Shown: positions 42,194-51,917, counted from the first letter of the stretch. The stretch is 64,000 nucleotides of DNA from Planococcus sp. MB-3u-03 (GCF_002833405.1 NZ_CP025135.1:291501-355500); one strand, 5' to 3'. Translations and numbers: made by a program. Notes: generated by a model not told the origin, from the letters alone.

Positions 42194-43357
42194 ATGAAAT
42201 TCATCCATACGGCTGACTGGCATCTCGGGAAATTGGTGCAGGGCGTACATATGACAGAAGACCAGCGATTTGTGCTGGATCAATTGATCAAAGCAATCGA
42301 ACAGGAGCGTCCCGATGCACTGGTTATTGCGGGGGATTTGTATGACCGTGCCGTGCCGCCGACAGAAGCGGTGCGTTTGCTGGATGATCTGCTCGCGAAA
42401 ATCGTGCTGGATATGAAAGTGCCGGTCATTGCCGTGGCAGGCAACCATGACAGCCCGGGAAGGCTTGATTTCGGGAGCCGCGCATTGAAAAGCAACGGCC
42501 TCCATATCGCGGGCCCGATCCGGCCAGAATTCGACCCGGTCGTTTTGAGCGATGAAGCGGGCGAAGTTCATTTTCATCTAGTGCCGTACACGGATCCATC
42601 GATGGTGCGCCATGTATTTGAAGACCCGGACATCAAAACCCATGACGATGCGATGAAAGCGATGACCGAACGCATTTCCGCTGAAATGGATCCGTCGGCG
42701 CGTCACGTGTTCGTCGGCCATGCGTTCGTGACGCCTCGCGGAGAACAGGAAGACAATACGAGCGATTCCGAACGGCCGCTTGCGATCGGTGGGGCGGAAC
42801 ACGTCAGCGCGCAGCATTTCCAGCCGTTCCATTACACAGCGCTCGGCCATTTGCATAAAGCGCATTATGTATTGAATGAAACGATCCGCTATTCAGGGTC
42901 GCCATTAAAATATTCGATATCGGAAGAGCACCACCAAAAAGGGTTTCATGTGGTTGAGTTAGCTGCAGATGGATCTGTCACAGTCGACAAGCGCTTATTC
43001 ACAGCGAAGCGCGATATGCGTTCAGTGGAAGGGACAATCGCGGAAATTATGGAGCATGAGAGAAGCGACGATTATGTCTTCGTTACCTTGCTCGATGAGA
43101 CGCCCGTTTTGTATCCGATGGAAAAAGTGCGCTCGGTGTATCCGAACGCGATGCATGTACAGCGCAAAACGTTCGCGAAAGAAGCCGGCGAATCGACCAT
43201 CGGCAACCGCCGGAAGATGGACCCGATGCAATTATTCAACGCATTCTATGAAGAAGTAAAAGGCGATGTGCCGACAGCGGAAACGGCTGAACTGTTCGGT
43301 GACGTGTTGCAGGAATTCCTTCAGGCAGATTCTGAACGTGAAGAGGTGAAGTCATGA
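42194..43357 (+). CDS. sbcD: Exonuclease SbcCD subunit D (nuclease)
   Basis: A 387-residue Mre11-type metallophosphoesterase, the nuclease half of SbcCD, which processes hairpins and blocked double-strand ends. The metal-binding motifs are in order: HTADWHLGK (4-12), IAGDLYDRAVPP (45-56), AGNHDSPGRL (82-91), VGHAFV and GHLHKAH. The C-terminal capping region is present. Starts after AAGGGGATC; its stop overlaps the sbcC ATG. SOS control is suggested by the LexA box upstream. Confidence 0.95.
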   Translation: MKFIHTADWHLGKLVQGVHMTEDQRFVLDQLIKAIEQERPDALVIAGDLYDRAVPPTEAVRLLDDLLAKIVLDMKVPVIAVAGNHDSPGRLDFGSRALKSNGLHIAGPIRPEFDPVVLSDEAGEVHFHLVPYTDPSMVRHVFEDPDIKTHDDAMKAMTERISAEMDPSARHVFVGHAFVTPRGEQEDNTSDSERPLAIGGAEHVSAQHFQPFHYTALGHLHKAHYVLNETIRYSGSPLKYSISEEHHQKGFHVVELAADGSVTVDKRLFTAKRDMRSVEGTIAEIMEHERSDDYVFVTLLDETPVLYPMEKVRSVYPNAMHVQRKTFAKEAGESTIGNRRKMDPMQLFNAFYEEVKGDVPTAETAELFGDVLQEFLQADSEREEVKS

Positions 43358-46300
43358 AACCGGTCAAATTAAAACTGACGGCATTCGGCCCATACCGTGA
43401 CAGTGAAGAAATTAATTTTGAAGACTTGGAAGGCAATCGTTTATTTGTCATTTCCGGCAGCACCGGTGCTGGCAAAACGAGCATTTTCGACGGCATTTGT
43501 TTCGCGCTCTACGGTTCGGCAAGCGGCTCGGACCGCAGCGAACCAAAAAACCTGCGCAGCGATTTCGCCAAGGATTCGGTCCATACTTCGGCAGAATTGA
43601 CCTTTGAAGTGCACGGCACAACTTACCGCATTCTGCGTCAGATGAGCCATGTGAAAAAAGGCAATAAAAGCGCGACCGGTGAACGCTATGAATTTTTCGA
43701 AATGACCGATGCGGGCGAAAATCCGTGTGTCGAGCGGCAAATCGTCTCGGAGCTCAATCGCCGCATCGAAGAAATCCTCGGGCTGACTTTTTCCCAGTTC
43801 AACCAGATCGTCATGCTGCCGCAAGGGGAATTCCGCAAGCTATTGACGTCTGAAACGGATAATAAAGAAGCGATTTTACGAAAGATTTTCCGCACCGAAC
43901 CGTACCGCTTGGTTGCCGAGCGGCTCAAGCAGAAAAAAGACGAAGCGCAGGAGCGGTTTAAAGCGCAGCAGATGCTTTACAAAGAGCAAGTGCAGGCGAT
44001 TGCGGGTTCTTTGCCGCAGCGTGAATCGGCTCTTTTTGAAGTGTTCGCACAAGGCGATTTCCAGCGCAGCCAATTGCTCGCAGGGCTTGAAGGGGAAATC
44101 AGCCATTATGAAACGGAAAGCATCGGCCTGCAGGAGCGCTATCAGCAATCCTATGATTTCCACAATAAAAAAATGGCCGAGTTTCACGAAGCAAAAGGCT
44201 GGAATGGGCGCTTCGACGAATTAGAAGCGAAAAAGCGCCATTTGCAGGAACTCGAACAACAACTTCCGAAGGTCAAAGAATGGGAGCAACAAGTCATAGC
44301 AGCCGATCAAGCTGGCATGATCACTGGCTTGGAAGAGCAGGTGATGGATCTTGTAGCCAATGAACGCCAAAAACGCGAAGAATTGCTTCGTGCCGAGACG
44401 GCTGAACAGAAAGCCCAAGAAATGAATCGGCAGGCGCAGCAAGTGAAGGACGAAGAAGAAAACCGCCATGAACAGCGTCAGGCCGCACAGCAAGCGCTGA
44501 TCCGTTTGCATGATATGGAAGCAGGCGTAAAGGAACTCGAACAGCAGCGTACAGCTGTCCAGCAATTGGAGAAAGCAGCTATTCACGCCAGAACGGCATT
44601 ACAAAGAACGGATGAACAAGCAGCAAGCGCCGAGCAACAGCTGACACAAACGAAATCATTCATTCAACAACTGGAAGAGAGACTGGAGCATTTCGACGAT
44701 AAGCGGGACCGCCAGAACCGCTTGGCGGAACAACAGCGCGTCTTGGCGGAATATCTTCGCTTGGACCAAAAGCTCGAAGGTTTGGCCGAACAGTCAACGG
44801 TAGATCAGGCGAAGTTTGAACAAGCGCACAAAGCCTATCAAACGATGGAACATGATTGGTTCGCCAACCAGGCGGCGCTGCTCGGATCGAATCTGCACGA
44901 GGGGGAAGCGTGCCCTGTTTGCGGAAGCCTGGAACATCCAGCAAAACAGCTAGGCAGTTCTGCAGCAGTGAACCAACAAGCGATGGAACAGGCCAAGCAA
45001 GTGTTGGCGCAAAGCGAGCAAAAATTCCGCAAAACGGAAGCGGAAGAAGGCGCGGTCCGTGAGCAGGTGGCACTGAAGCGCGAGGAACTGGACGGCATGT
45101 CTATTGCGGCTGAACAAGCGTCAGCGCAATTGGAAACGGTACGGGCTGAACAGCATTCATTAACTGGAGAGCTCGAGCAATTGCAGTCCGATAAGGAGCA
45201 GCTGCGCAAGCGTAAAGTGACATTCGTGGAGATGGAGGACCAGTTATTAAGATTGAAGAAACAGCAAGCAGAAGCCCAGCACAGCGCGCACGAAAAACGC
45301 TCCGCGCATGAATCGGCACAGGCGGTTTTGGAAAGCAAGCTGACCTCGATTCCGGAAGCGCTCCGTGATCTCGGATCGCTTCGAACAGAGACCGCAAAAG
45401 CGCAGGAAACGAAAGACCGCTTAGAAGCGGCTTGGCAACAAGCGCAGGATGCCCTGCAAAAAGCCGAGCGCCAATTGTCGGAGGCGGCGGTGTCGCTTCG
45501 GCATAGCAAGCAGTCCGTGCAAGAACTGCAAGAAAAGCTTGAACATGCTGAAAGCCGTTTCGAGGAAGCGCTCGTAAAATCCGCTTTCGCTACGAAGGAA
45601 GCTTATCAAGAGGCCAAACTGGAAGCATCCCGCTACGAAGAATTGAAAACGCAAATTGAGCAGTACAAGCAAGACCGTCACACGACAGAGAGGCAAATGG
45701 CGGAACTCGAAAGTGCGCTCGCCGGCCGTGGCCGTGTTGATGTGTCGGATGTGGAACAAGCACTTGCCGAATTGAAGGCCGATTACGAACGGGCGCTTTC
45801 TGAATTGAATACGTCTAAAGAATATAAGAAAAAAGCCCAAGCGTTTTTTGATGAAGTCTCCGATGCATCTGCAAAAGAAGCTGCGGCAGAAGCCGAATTC
45901 GCGCGCATCGTCGATCTTTACGATACGATCCGCGGGCAGAACGACGTGAAGCTATCCTTTGAACGCTATTTGCAAATCGAGTATTTGGAACAGATTTTGG
46001 AAGCGGCCAATGAGCGGCTCAAGCATTTGTCGAACGGGCAATTCCATTTGACGAGAAGCGACCGTCAGGAAGCGCGCGGGAAACAAAGCGGCCTCGGCCT
46101 GGATGTGTACGATGCCTATACCGGCCAGACGCGCGACGTCAAAACGATGTCCGGCGGGGAAAAATTTAATGCCTCCCTGTGTCTCGCACTAGGAATGGCC
46201 GATGTTATTCAAAGTTTTGAAGGCAATGTATCGATTGAAACGATGTTTATCGATGAAGGCTTCGGATCGCTTGATGAGGGATCTTTGAACAAGGCAATCG

Positions 46301-46443
46301 AGACGTTAGTGGACTTGCAGAAATCAGGGCGGATGATCGGGGTCATTTCCCATGTGCAGGAATTAAAAGCAGCTATTCCGGCCATTTTGGAAGTAGAGAA
46401 AACGAAAGAAGGCATCAGCCGGACCCGTTTCCAATTGAAATGA
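43354..46443 (+). CDS. sbcC: Exonuclease SbcCD subunit C (Rad50-like ATPase)
   Basis: A 1029-residue SMC-like ATPase. The Walker A GSTGAGKTS is at residues 36-44, followed by two long coiled-coil arms rich in Gln, Glu and Lys. The arms are joined by a zinc hook with Cys520-P-V-Cys523. The C-terminal signature MSGGEKFNASLCLALG precedes the Walker B region FIDEGFGSLDEGSL. It controls the SbcD nuclease and tethers DNA ends. Length is normal. Transcribed with sbcD (ATGA overlap). Confidence 0.95.
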   Translation: MKPVKLKLTAFGPYRDSEEINFEDLEGNRLFVISGSTGAGKTSIFDGICFALYGSASGSDRSEPKNLRSDFAKDSVHTSAELTFEVHGTTYRILRQMSHVKKGNKSATGERYEFFEMTDAGENPCVERQIVSELNRRIEEILGLTFSQFNQIVMLPQGEFRKLLTSETDNKEAILRKIFRTEPYRLVAERLKQKKDEAQERFKAQQMLYKEQVQAIAGSLPQRESALFEVFAQGDFQRSQLLAGLEGEISHYETESIGLQERYQQSYDFHNKKMAEFHEAKGWNGRFDELEAKKRHLQELEQQLPKVKEWEQQVIAADQAGMITGLEEQVMDLVANERQKREELLRAETAEQKAQEMNRQAQQVKDEEENRHEQRQAAQQALIRLHDMEAGVKELEQQRTAVQQLEKAAIHARTALQRTDEQAASAEQQLTQTKSFIQQLEERLEHFDDKRDRQNRLAEQQRVLAEYLRLDQKLEGLAEQSTVDQAKFEQAHKAYQTMEHDWFANQAALLGSNLHEGEACPVCGSLEHPAKQLGSSAAVNQQAMEQAKQVLAQSEQKFRKTEAEEGAVREQVALKREELDGMSIAAEQASAQLETVRAEQHSLTGELEQLQSDKEQLRKRKVTFVEMEDQLLRLKKQQAEAQHSAHEKRSAHESAQAVLESKLTSIPEALRDLGSLRTETAKAQETKDRLEAAWQQAQDALQKAERQLSEAAVSLRHSKQSVQELQEKLEHAESRFEEALVKSAFATKEAYQEAKLEASRYEELKTQIEQYKQDRHTTERQMAELESALAGRGRVDVSDVEQALAELKADYERALSELNTSKEYKKKAQAFFDEVSDASAKEAAAEAEFARIVDLYDTIRGQNDVKLSFERYLQIEYLEQILEAANERLKHLSNGQFHLTRSDRQEARGKQSGLGLDVYDAYTGQTRDVKTMSGGEKFNASLCLALGMADVIQSFEGNVSIETMFIDEGFGSLDEGSLNKAIETLVDLQKSGRMIGVISHVQELKAAIPAILEVEKTKEGISRTRFQLK

Positions 46444-46555
46444 CGAGCAACGTTTACAATGAGAGAAGAACGTGAATGATAAGAGCAAAGCTTGCTTTCG
46501 GAAACTATCTTTTTGAAAAGGGCAAGTGGAGCAGATCGGCAAAGGGGTTGTGACG

Positions 46556-46762
46556 ATGAAGAATTTCAGTTTCAATGCCAGACTGATTTATTTCGGGGCG
46601 ATTGTCCTTTTCAGTCTTGGCTTCTTTCTCCTGCAGTTGTCATCGGTCATGGACGGCGGCACCGGCATCGGCTCGATCATCTTGCTTATTTTATGGGGTG
46701 TGATGGCCGCTTTCGGCATTGGCGGCATCATCGCGAGCTTCGCCGTAAAAACGCAACAATAA
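46556..46762 (+). CDS. Small two-helix membrane protein
   Basis: A 68-residue protein with two hydrophobic helices (about 8-24 and 33-58, Gly/Ile-rich) and short polar ends. No family recognised. The ATG at 46556 is placed after AAAGGGGTTGTGACG; an earlier start at 46526 has a worse context. It is about 110 bases after sbcC and ends at a strong terminator, which may also end the sbcDC transcript. Confidence 0.6.
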   Translation: MKNFSFNARLIYFGAIVLFSLGFFLLQLSSVMDGGTGIGSIILLILWGVMAAFGIGGIIASFAVKTQQ

Positions 46763-46767
46763 ATAGG

Positions 46768-46808
46768 GAGAGCCGCCGCAGAACCCATTGTGGTTTTGCG
46801 GCGGCTCT
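46768..46808 (+). terminator. Terminator after the small membrane gene
   Basis: GAGCCGCCGCA and TGCGGCGGCTC pair over a long stem with a short loop, then TTT. Confidence 0.85.
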
Positions 46809-46908
46809 TTGACTGAAAAGCAGAATAGCGGTGAAAGTTTGGCAACTCAAGCAAGCGCAAATTCTATGATAAAGTGGAAACAATATTAGAAATCAGGAGT
46901 GAATGCAG

Positions 46909-48177
46909 ATGTCCAAACAACTTAGCCCGAAGCAAGTGGTCGATTTGATCGAAGCGCAAGCGGATATCATCGTGCCGATCGCGAATGGAGAGCCGATCCG
47001 GCTGCTCGATATTCTGGAACAACATGCCCAGGAACTAGACGGGGTCAAGATCCACCAAATGCTCGCTTTGCGTGACCGCGCCTATATCCGCGGGGAACTC
47101 GAGCAGCTTCGCCATGTATCGTATTTCCTGAGCGGTGCGACCCGCAAAGTGTACCAGCAAGCGAAAATGGACCTGGTGCCGAATAATTTCCACGAGATGC
47201 CGCGTCTATTGCAAAAAGCGACGAAGATGTCGATGATCATGACGGTCGCTTCGCCGATGGACGAACACGGTTATTTCACATTCGGCACACAAGCCGATTA
47301 CGTCGCTGAATTCGTCGGCAAAGTGCCGTTCATTTTGGAAGTGAATGAACATATGCCGCGCACTTTTGGCCGCAACCAAATCCACATCAGCCAAATCGAA
47401 GGGTATGTAGAACATCATGCGCCGCTTGCGGAAGAGCAAGTCGGTGAAATCAGCGAGATGGATATCCAGATTGCTTCATCGATCATCGGCGATATCGAAA
47501 ACGGCGATACACTTCAGATTGGCATCGGCTCTGTACCGAATGCGGTCATAAGCATGCTGAAAGACCATCGGCACTTGGGGATCCACACGGAAATGCTGCC
47601 GGACGGCGTAGCGGACCTGGTCAACTCAGGCGCAATCGACGGTACCCGGAAATATACGAACCCTGGAAAGATTGTCGCGACTTTTGCCTACGGTTCGAAG
47701 AATTTATATGATTTTATCGATGGCAATCCAGCGGTGGAGATGCTTCCGGTGAGTGTCGTCAACGATCCGCGGGAAATCGCCAAAGAAAAGAATATCGTCT
47801 CGATCAATGCGACGACAGAAGTCGATTTGTACGGCCAATGCGCTTCTGAAACAGTAGGCGGAAAATATTATTCGTCAAGCGGCGGCCAAGTCGATTTCGC
47901 GCGGGGCGTTCGCTTTGCAGAAAACGGAAAAGGCTATATCTGCATGCCGTCCACTGCAAAAGGCGGGAGCTTATCGCGCATCAAACTGAACTTGGCGCCG
48001 CAATCGGTCGTGACGACAGGCAAAAACGATGTCGACAACATCGTCACGGAATACGGCATGGCGCGCTTACACGGCGTATCCCTTGCGGAGCGGGCGAAGC
48101 GCCTCATCAATATCGCCCACCCGAAATTCCGCGAAGAGCTGATGTTCGATGCGAAAAAGAATGGTTTTTTGCTGTAA
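46909..48177 (+). CDS. Acetyl-CoA hydrolase/transferase family (CoA-transferase)
   Basis: A 422-residue family I CoA-transferase of the acetyl-CoA hydrolase / 4-hydroxybutyrate CoA-transferase type, which moves CoA between acyl donors through a glutamyl-CoA thioester. The probable catalytic Glu is in NATTEVDLYGQCASE. GIGSVPNAV, FTFGTQADYV and the C-terminal VVTTGKNDVDNIVTEYGMARL are family blocks. The ATG at 46909 is nine bases after AGGAG; an ATG at 46903 is only three bases away and is rejected. Single gene with its own terminator. The substrate pair is unknown. Confidence 0.88.
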   Translation: MSKQLSPKQVVDLIEAQADIIVPIANGEPIRLLDILEQHAQELDGVKIHQMLALRDRAYIRGELEQLRHVSYFLSGATRKVYQQAKMDLVPNNFHEMPRLLQKATKMSMIMTVASPMDEHGYFTFGTQADYVAEFVGKVPFILEVNEHMPRTFGRNQIHISQIEGYVEHHAPLAEEQVGEISEMDIQIASSIIGDIENGDTLQIGIGSVPNAVISMLKDHRHLGIHTEMLPDGVADLVNSGAIDGTRKYTNPGKIVATFAYGSKNLYDFIDGNPAVEMLPVSVVNDPREIAKEKNIVSINATTEVDLYGQCASETVGGKYYSSSGGQVDFARGVRFAENGKGYICMPSTAKGGSLSRIKLNLAPQSVVTTGKNDVDNIVTEYGMARLHGVSLAERAKRLINIAHPKFREELMFDAKKNGFLL

Positions 48178-48200
48178 GAGTCTCCATTTTGCAGGAACAT

Positions 48201-48235
48201 AAAATCCCCGTCTGCTTTTGCAGGCGGGGATTTTC
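48201..48235. terminator. Bidirectional terminator
   Basis: AAAATCCCCG-x-CTGC-TTTT-GCAG-x-CGGGGATTTT between convergent genes. Confidence 0.88.
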
Positions 48236-49012
48236 TTAATGGACGGTCAGTTCGACAGTGCCGATTCCTTCATATCTCGCTTCGTAACGCCCTTTTTGGA
48301 GTGGCTTCGGCAAGATGAATGTACCGGACGATACGGTTAATCCACGCTTTAGCTTTGAGCCGTGCTCTTCGAGTTCGGCAGCCAGCCATTTGATGGCATT
48401 CACAGGGTGTCCCAGGACTTCAGATGAGCTTCCCGAAGCAATCGGTTCACCATCGAGGAACAATTCGCCGCGGACTTGATCCAGCTGATCGTAAGAGCGG
48501 CCCTGTGCAGGTTTCCCGACAACGATGCGGCCAGCTACGGCGCTGTCTGCGATGACCTGCCCGAGGCTGATGTTCGGGAACCATTCTGTGAACCGCGAGT
48601 CTGGAACTTCGATGCCCGGTGCCACCAATGTCTTTTCAAGAATCGCCGCTGTTGAATCGGCGGCATCGATGTCTTCCTGGATGAGGAATATCAATTCGAT
48701 TTCGATCAATGGCGAGAGCATGGAAGACAGTTCAATGGTATTGCCGGAAATGGCAGGAGCGGTCAATGCCCCGTATAGCGGTTTTTCGGAGCTGAACAAT
48801 TGCTGCGTTTCAGGGCTCGTCAAACTGATCTTATAGCCTGCCAGCGGTTCCCCGTTCTGTGCTTTTTTTGCTGTCACCGCCTGCTGTATCTCATAGGCCA
48901 GGCAGGGATTGAGCGATTCGGGAATTTGCTCTTTCCCGAAAGCTTGCCGGTTTTCATATGCCTTGTAGAGGCGTTCTGCATAGTCCTGTTTTTCAGATTC
49001 GAATGATGCCAT
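48236..49012 (-). CDS. 2-keto-4-pentenoate hydratase family protein
   Basis: A 258-residue member of the FAH-like hydratase group (MhpD/DmpE), which adds water to 2-oxopent-4-enoate in meta-cleavage of aromatics. Visible are AGYKISLTSPETQQ (about residues 58-71), the metal-ligand block IEIELIFLI (Glu-x-Glu), PGIEVPDSRF and HPVNAIKWLAAEL. No other aromatic catabolic genes are nearby, so the actual substrate may differ. The ATG follows AAGGAAAGGAG. Monocistronic. Confidence 0.85.
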   Translation of the reverse strand: MASFESEKQDYAERLYKAYENRQAFGKEQIPESLNPCLAYEIQQAVTAKKAQNGEPLAGYKISLTSPETQQLFSSEKPLYGALTAPAISGNTIELSSMLSPLIEIELIFLIQEDIDAADSTAAILEKTLVAPGIEVPDSRFTEWFPNISLGQVIADSAVAGRIVVGKPAQGRSYDQLDQVRGELFLDGEPIASGSSSEVLGHPVNAIKWLAAELEEHGSKLKRGLTVSSGTFILPKPLQKGRYEARYEGIGTVELTVH

Positions 49013-49100
49013 TATTCAGTCTCCTTTCCTTGGTTTCATCTTATCACTTTAACCCTGGCGCTTGCATCCGGAGAAGGTAAATTTGCTTTTCGATTGTCTT

Positions 49101-49112
49101 ATCTTATAAGAT
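49101..49112. promoter_or_regulatory. Short palindrome upstream of the RsbR-like gene
   Basis: ATCTTATAAGAT is fully self-complementary and lies 37 bases before the start codon. It may overlap the -10 region; its function is unknown. Confidence 0.25.
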
Positions 49113-49148
49113 GATAGGGACAAGTTAGAAAAAGGAGCGGCATACATT

Positions 49149-49985
49149 ATGGGAGAAATTAGCAGAGAGCTACATAATTTCATTCTAAAAAACAAGGAAT
49201 CCATGGTTGAAGAATGGCTCGAAACACGCAGCAGCCATTCGAATACCGTATATTCCGCAACGGCTTCCGAAGACACGGTAGAGAAGCTGAGAAAGGAATC
49301 GCTTGGCTTTATCGAGGCAGTCACTGCGATTTTTATCCACGATAAAGAAGAATCGCTTGCCTATGTTGAAGATTGGTCTTCGACGATTGCTAAAGAACGT
49401 GCCCAGCAATCCGTCCCGCTATATGAAGTGATGGAGTATCTTGGGCAATTGCGCAGGATTTACTGGAATTATGTACGCAAATTTTTTGAGGAAGTCGAAA
49501 AAGCGGACAGCCGGGATGCCTTGCGCTGGAGCGAAATGTTGAATGATATGTTCGACTTCATCATCGAAAGCTTCGCGCGCCATCACCACGAGGCACATCA
49601 ACGATTGCTGGCGAGCCAGCAGGAAGTGATCGACGAATTGAGCAGCCCGGTCATTCCGATCCGTAAAGGCGTGGGCATCCTGCCATTGGTCGGGGGGATC
49701 GATACATACCGCGCCAAAGTGATTTTGGAGACGGCTCTTGAAGAGAGTGCCAAGCAGCAATTGACGACGCTCTATATCGATCTATCAGCGGTGCCGATCG
49801 TCGATACGATGGTGGCCCATCAATTGTTCCAACTGATGGATTCGCTGAGAATCATCGGCGTGGAGTCTGTTCTATCCGGAATACGCCCTGAAATTGCGCA
49901 GACCGCGGTCACGCTTGGCATCGACTTCAAGAATATCAAAGTCTACGCTAACCTGATGCAGGCGCTCGACGCACTCGATCATTAA
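49149..49985 (+). CDS. RsbR-family STAS protein (stressosome component-like)
   Basis: A 278-residue protein with an N-terminal helical (globin-like) sensor domain, about residues 1-150, and a C-terminal STAS domain (about 160-275: GVGILPLVGGIDTYRAKVIL, LYIDLSAVPIVDTMVAH, GVESVLSGIRPEIAQT). In B. subtilis RsbR paralogues form stressosomes with RsbS and are phosphorylated by RsbT on STAS threonines; matching Thr occur in IVDT and IAQT. No rsbS, rsbT or sigB gene is adjacent, so this is a stand-alone paralogue. Starts after AAAAAGGAGCGG. Confidence 0.86.
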   Translation: MGEISRELHNFILKNKESMVEEWLETRSSHSNTVYSATASEDTVEKLRKESLGFIEAVTAIFIHDKEESLAYVEDWSSTIAKERAQQSVPLYEVMEYLGQLRRIYWNYVRKFFEEVEKADSRDALRWSEMLNDMFDFIIESFARHHHEAHQRLLASQQEVIDELSSPVIPIRKGVGILPLVGGIDTYRAKVILETALEESAKQQLTTLYIDLSAVPIVDTMVAHQLFQLMDSLRIIGVESVLSGIRPEIAQTAVTLGIDFKNIKVYANLMQALDALDH

Positions 49986-50022
49986 AAAAGAGCCGTTCTC
50001 GTTGAGAGCGGCTCTTTTTTTA
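49984..50022. terminator. Bidirectional terminator
   Basis: GAGCCGTTCTC / GAGAGCGGCTC stem with flanking A and T runs, between convergent genes. Confidence 0.88.
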
Positions 50023-50023
50023 G

Positions 50024-50671
50024 TTATAGCACATATAAGTAAACAGCAAGGAAATGGCAAGTGCTTCCGTGCAAGATGAAAATATGGAAAATTTCATGGA
50101 ATCCGAGGTAGCGCGAAGACAGGAAGTCCGGCTTGAGCCAATAAATGACACCGCCGACCGTGTACAGAAGGCCGCCGGCAACGAGCAGCCATAAGCCGGC
50201 AGCAGGCAGGCTGGAGGCGAGCGGGCCCACTGCGAAGATGATGATCCAGCCCATCAGGATATAGATGGCAGTCGACAGCCAGCGAGGGGAATGGAACCAG
50301 ATCATCTTGAAGAGAATGCCGCTGATGCCAAGCGAGGCGACAATGGCGAAAATCGACCAGCCGAGTGTGCCTTCAAGCGCAATCAAGCAAAACGGCGCGT
50401 AGGAGCCGGCAATCAACAAGAAAATCATGGAATGGTCGAGTTTACGGAAAAAAGCGATGACCCCGGGGCGCGCCTTTACCGTGTGGTAGACCGTGGAAGC
50501 TGTATAAAGCAGGATCAAGCTGATGCCGAAAATGATCACCGCGGTGAGATGTGCGGCAGGAGCTTGTGAATAGGCGGCTTTGATGGTCATGGCGAGTAAC
50601 GCGATGAACGACAGTAAGGCTCCCGCCAAATGCGATAAAGCGTTGAAAGGCTCTCGGATGAATGCAGTCAT
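50024..50671 (-). CDS. trhA: Hemolysin III / TrhA family membrane protein
   Basis: A 215-residue seven-helix membrane protein of the HlyIII/PAQR-like family. The conserved residues are in order: EPFNALSHLAGALLSF at the N-terminus, STVYHTVKA, FRKLDHSMIFLLIAGSYAP, and GFHEIFHIFILHGSTCHF at the end. These supply the His/Asp/Ser cluster thought to bind zinc. TrhA of B. subtilis influences membrane fluidity; haemolysis is a historical name. The ATG follows AGGAGGTACAG. Confidence 0.9.
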   Translation of the reverse strand: MTAFIREPFNALSHLAGALLSFIALLAMTIKAAYSQAPAAHLTAVIIFGISLILLYTASTVYHTVKARPGVIAFFRKLDHSMIFLLIAGSYAPFCLIALEGTLGWSIFAIVASLGISGILFKMIWFHSPRWLSTAIYILMGWIIIFAVGPLASSLPAAGLWLLVAGGLLYTVGGVIYWLKPDFLSSRYLGFHEIFHIFILHGSTCHFLAVYLYVL

Positions 50672-50800
50672 AAATCTGTACCTCCTGATACGTAGTTATT
50701 GAAACTACATATAATGATATATGTATTGATTTCGCCGGTCAAGTTTGTCGGCTTTTCCATCATAGGGTAAAATGGAGAAACAGAAGTTGAGGTGAAGCGA

Positions 50801-51382
50801 ATGGAAAGCATCGATCGGCTTGTTGGCCAATTGGCTCTCGACAGCCAAATCCGCACAAGTGATATCCCGAAAATCGATCTATACGTGGATCAAGTCATTC
50901 AATTATTCGAGACGGCCTTCCACGATACAAAAAGGTATCCGGACGATAAAATTTTGACGAAAACGATGATCAATAATTATGCCAAAGGAAAACTATTCTA
51001 TCCGGTGCAGCATAAAAAATACACCCCTGACCATATTATGCTCATCAGCTTGATTTATCAGATGAAAAGTACGCTGTCGATTAACGACGTAAAAAAAGTG
51101 CTGGAGAAAGTGAATGAAAAAGCGCAAGCGCGGGAACTGGATCTATCCGTGTTCTACGAAACTTATTTGGCGCTTCAGCAGGACAATCATGCCGCGTTCA
51201 AAGAAGAGCTCGAGCGGCAGGCAGAAGCCGTCGCCAATACACAAAGCGAAGAGAATGGGGAACTTTCCAAAGTGCTGTTCATCGCATCGCTTGTCCATAA
51301 AAGCAATCTGTACAGAAGGGCCGCTGAAAAACTGGCCGATGAATTGGTAAGGGAGGAAGCCGATGGCAAAAATTCTTATTGA
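50801..51382 (+). CDS. DUF1836 family protein
   Basis: A 193-residue soluble helical protein matching DUF1836: LPKIDLYVDQV-like IPKIDLYVDQVIQLFE, then KILTKTMINNYAKGKLFYPVQHKKYTPDHI in the stretch that resembles a MerR-type winged helix, then a helical C-terminus. It may be a regulator, but no target is known. The ATG at 50801 follows GAGGTGAAGCGA. Its end overlaps the YqxD gene by 20 bases, so the two are co-expressed. Confidence 0.75.
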   Translation: MESIDRLVGQLALDSQIRTSDIPKIDLYVDQVIQLFETAFHDTKRYPDDKILTKTMINNYAKGKLFYPVQHKKYTPDHIMLISLIYQMKSTLSINDVKKVLEKVNEKAQARELDLSVFYETYLALQQDNHAAFKEELERQAEAVANTQSEENGELSKVLFIASLVHKSNLYRRAAEKLADELVREEADGKNSY

Positions 51383-51797
51383 CGCAGATGGCTGCCCGGT
51401 AGTCGATTTGACGATTGGACTGGCCAAGCGTTTCAATTGGTCCGTGCTGCTCATTTGCGACACGTCCCATGAAATGTACCGCGAAGGAGCGGAAACGCTG
51501 ACGGTATCGAAGGGAGCGGATGCGGTCGATTTTGTTTTAGTGAACCGTGTGCACCCAGGCGATATCGTCGTCACGCAGGATTATGGGCTTGCCGCGATGG
51601 TGCTCGCAAAACGCGGCGTGCCGATCGACCAGAACGGGCGGGTCTATGATGAAGGAAATATTGAACAATTGCTCCACGGCCGCCACGTCGCCAAAAAAAT
51701 CCGCCAAAGCGGTGGGCGCATGAAAGGCCCGAAAAAGCGCCAGCAAGCCGACAACGACAAATTTCGTGACAGCTTGACGCGTATATTGGAAGCCTGA
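51363..51797 (+). CDS. yqxD: UPF0178 family protein YqxD/YaiI
   Basis: A 144-residue protein of the YaiI/YqxD (UPF0178) family with a PIN/NYN-like metal-binding fold: ILIDADGCPVVD at residues 4-15, VVTQDYGLAAMVLAKRG, and the C-terminal RMKGPKKRQQADNDKF. The conserved Asp residues suggest a nuclease, but activity is unproven. Starts after GGGAGGAAGCCG, inside the end of the DUF1836 gene; a terminator follows. Confidence 0.88.
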   Translation: MAKILIDADGCPVVDLTIGLAKRFNWSVLLICDTSHEMYREGAETLTVSKGADAVDFVLVNRVHPGDIVVTQDYGLAAMVLAKRGVPIDQNGRVYDEGNIEQLLHGRHVAKKIRQSGGRMKGPKKRQQADNDKFRDSLTRILEA

Positions 51798-51799
51798 GA

Positions 51800-51825
51800 G
51801 GTCCGCAGCACTGCGGGCCTTTTTC
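51800..51825 (+). terminator. Terminator after yqxD
   Basis: GGTCCGCAG-CA-CTGCGGGCC followed by TTTTT. Confidence 0.85.
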
Positions 51826-51917
51826 AATAGGCAAGCGCATCCTGATCTCCTTGCCGCGAGTAATTTTCAGGCGATAGGGAATAGAGAGGGATATGAATGG
51901 ATGGGGAGGAATATGCC

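Noticed and set aside
44838..45509. Open frame of 223 codons on the minus strand
   Set aside because: A Ser/Cys-rich shadow of the sbcC coiled-coil; no start signal.
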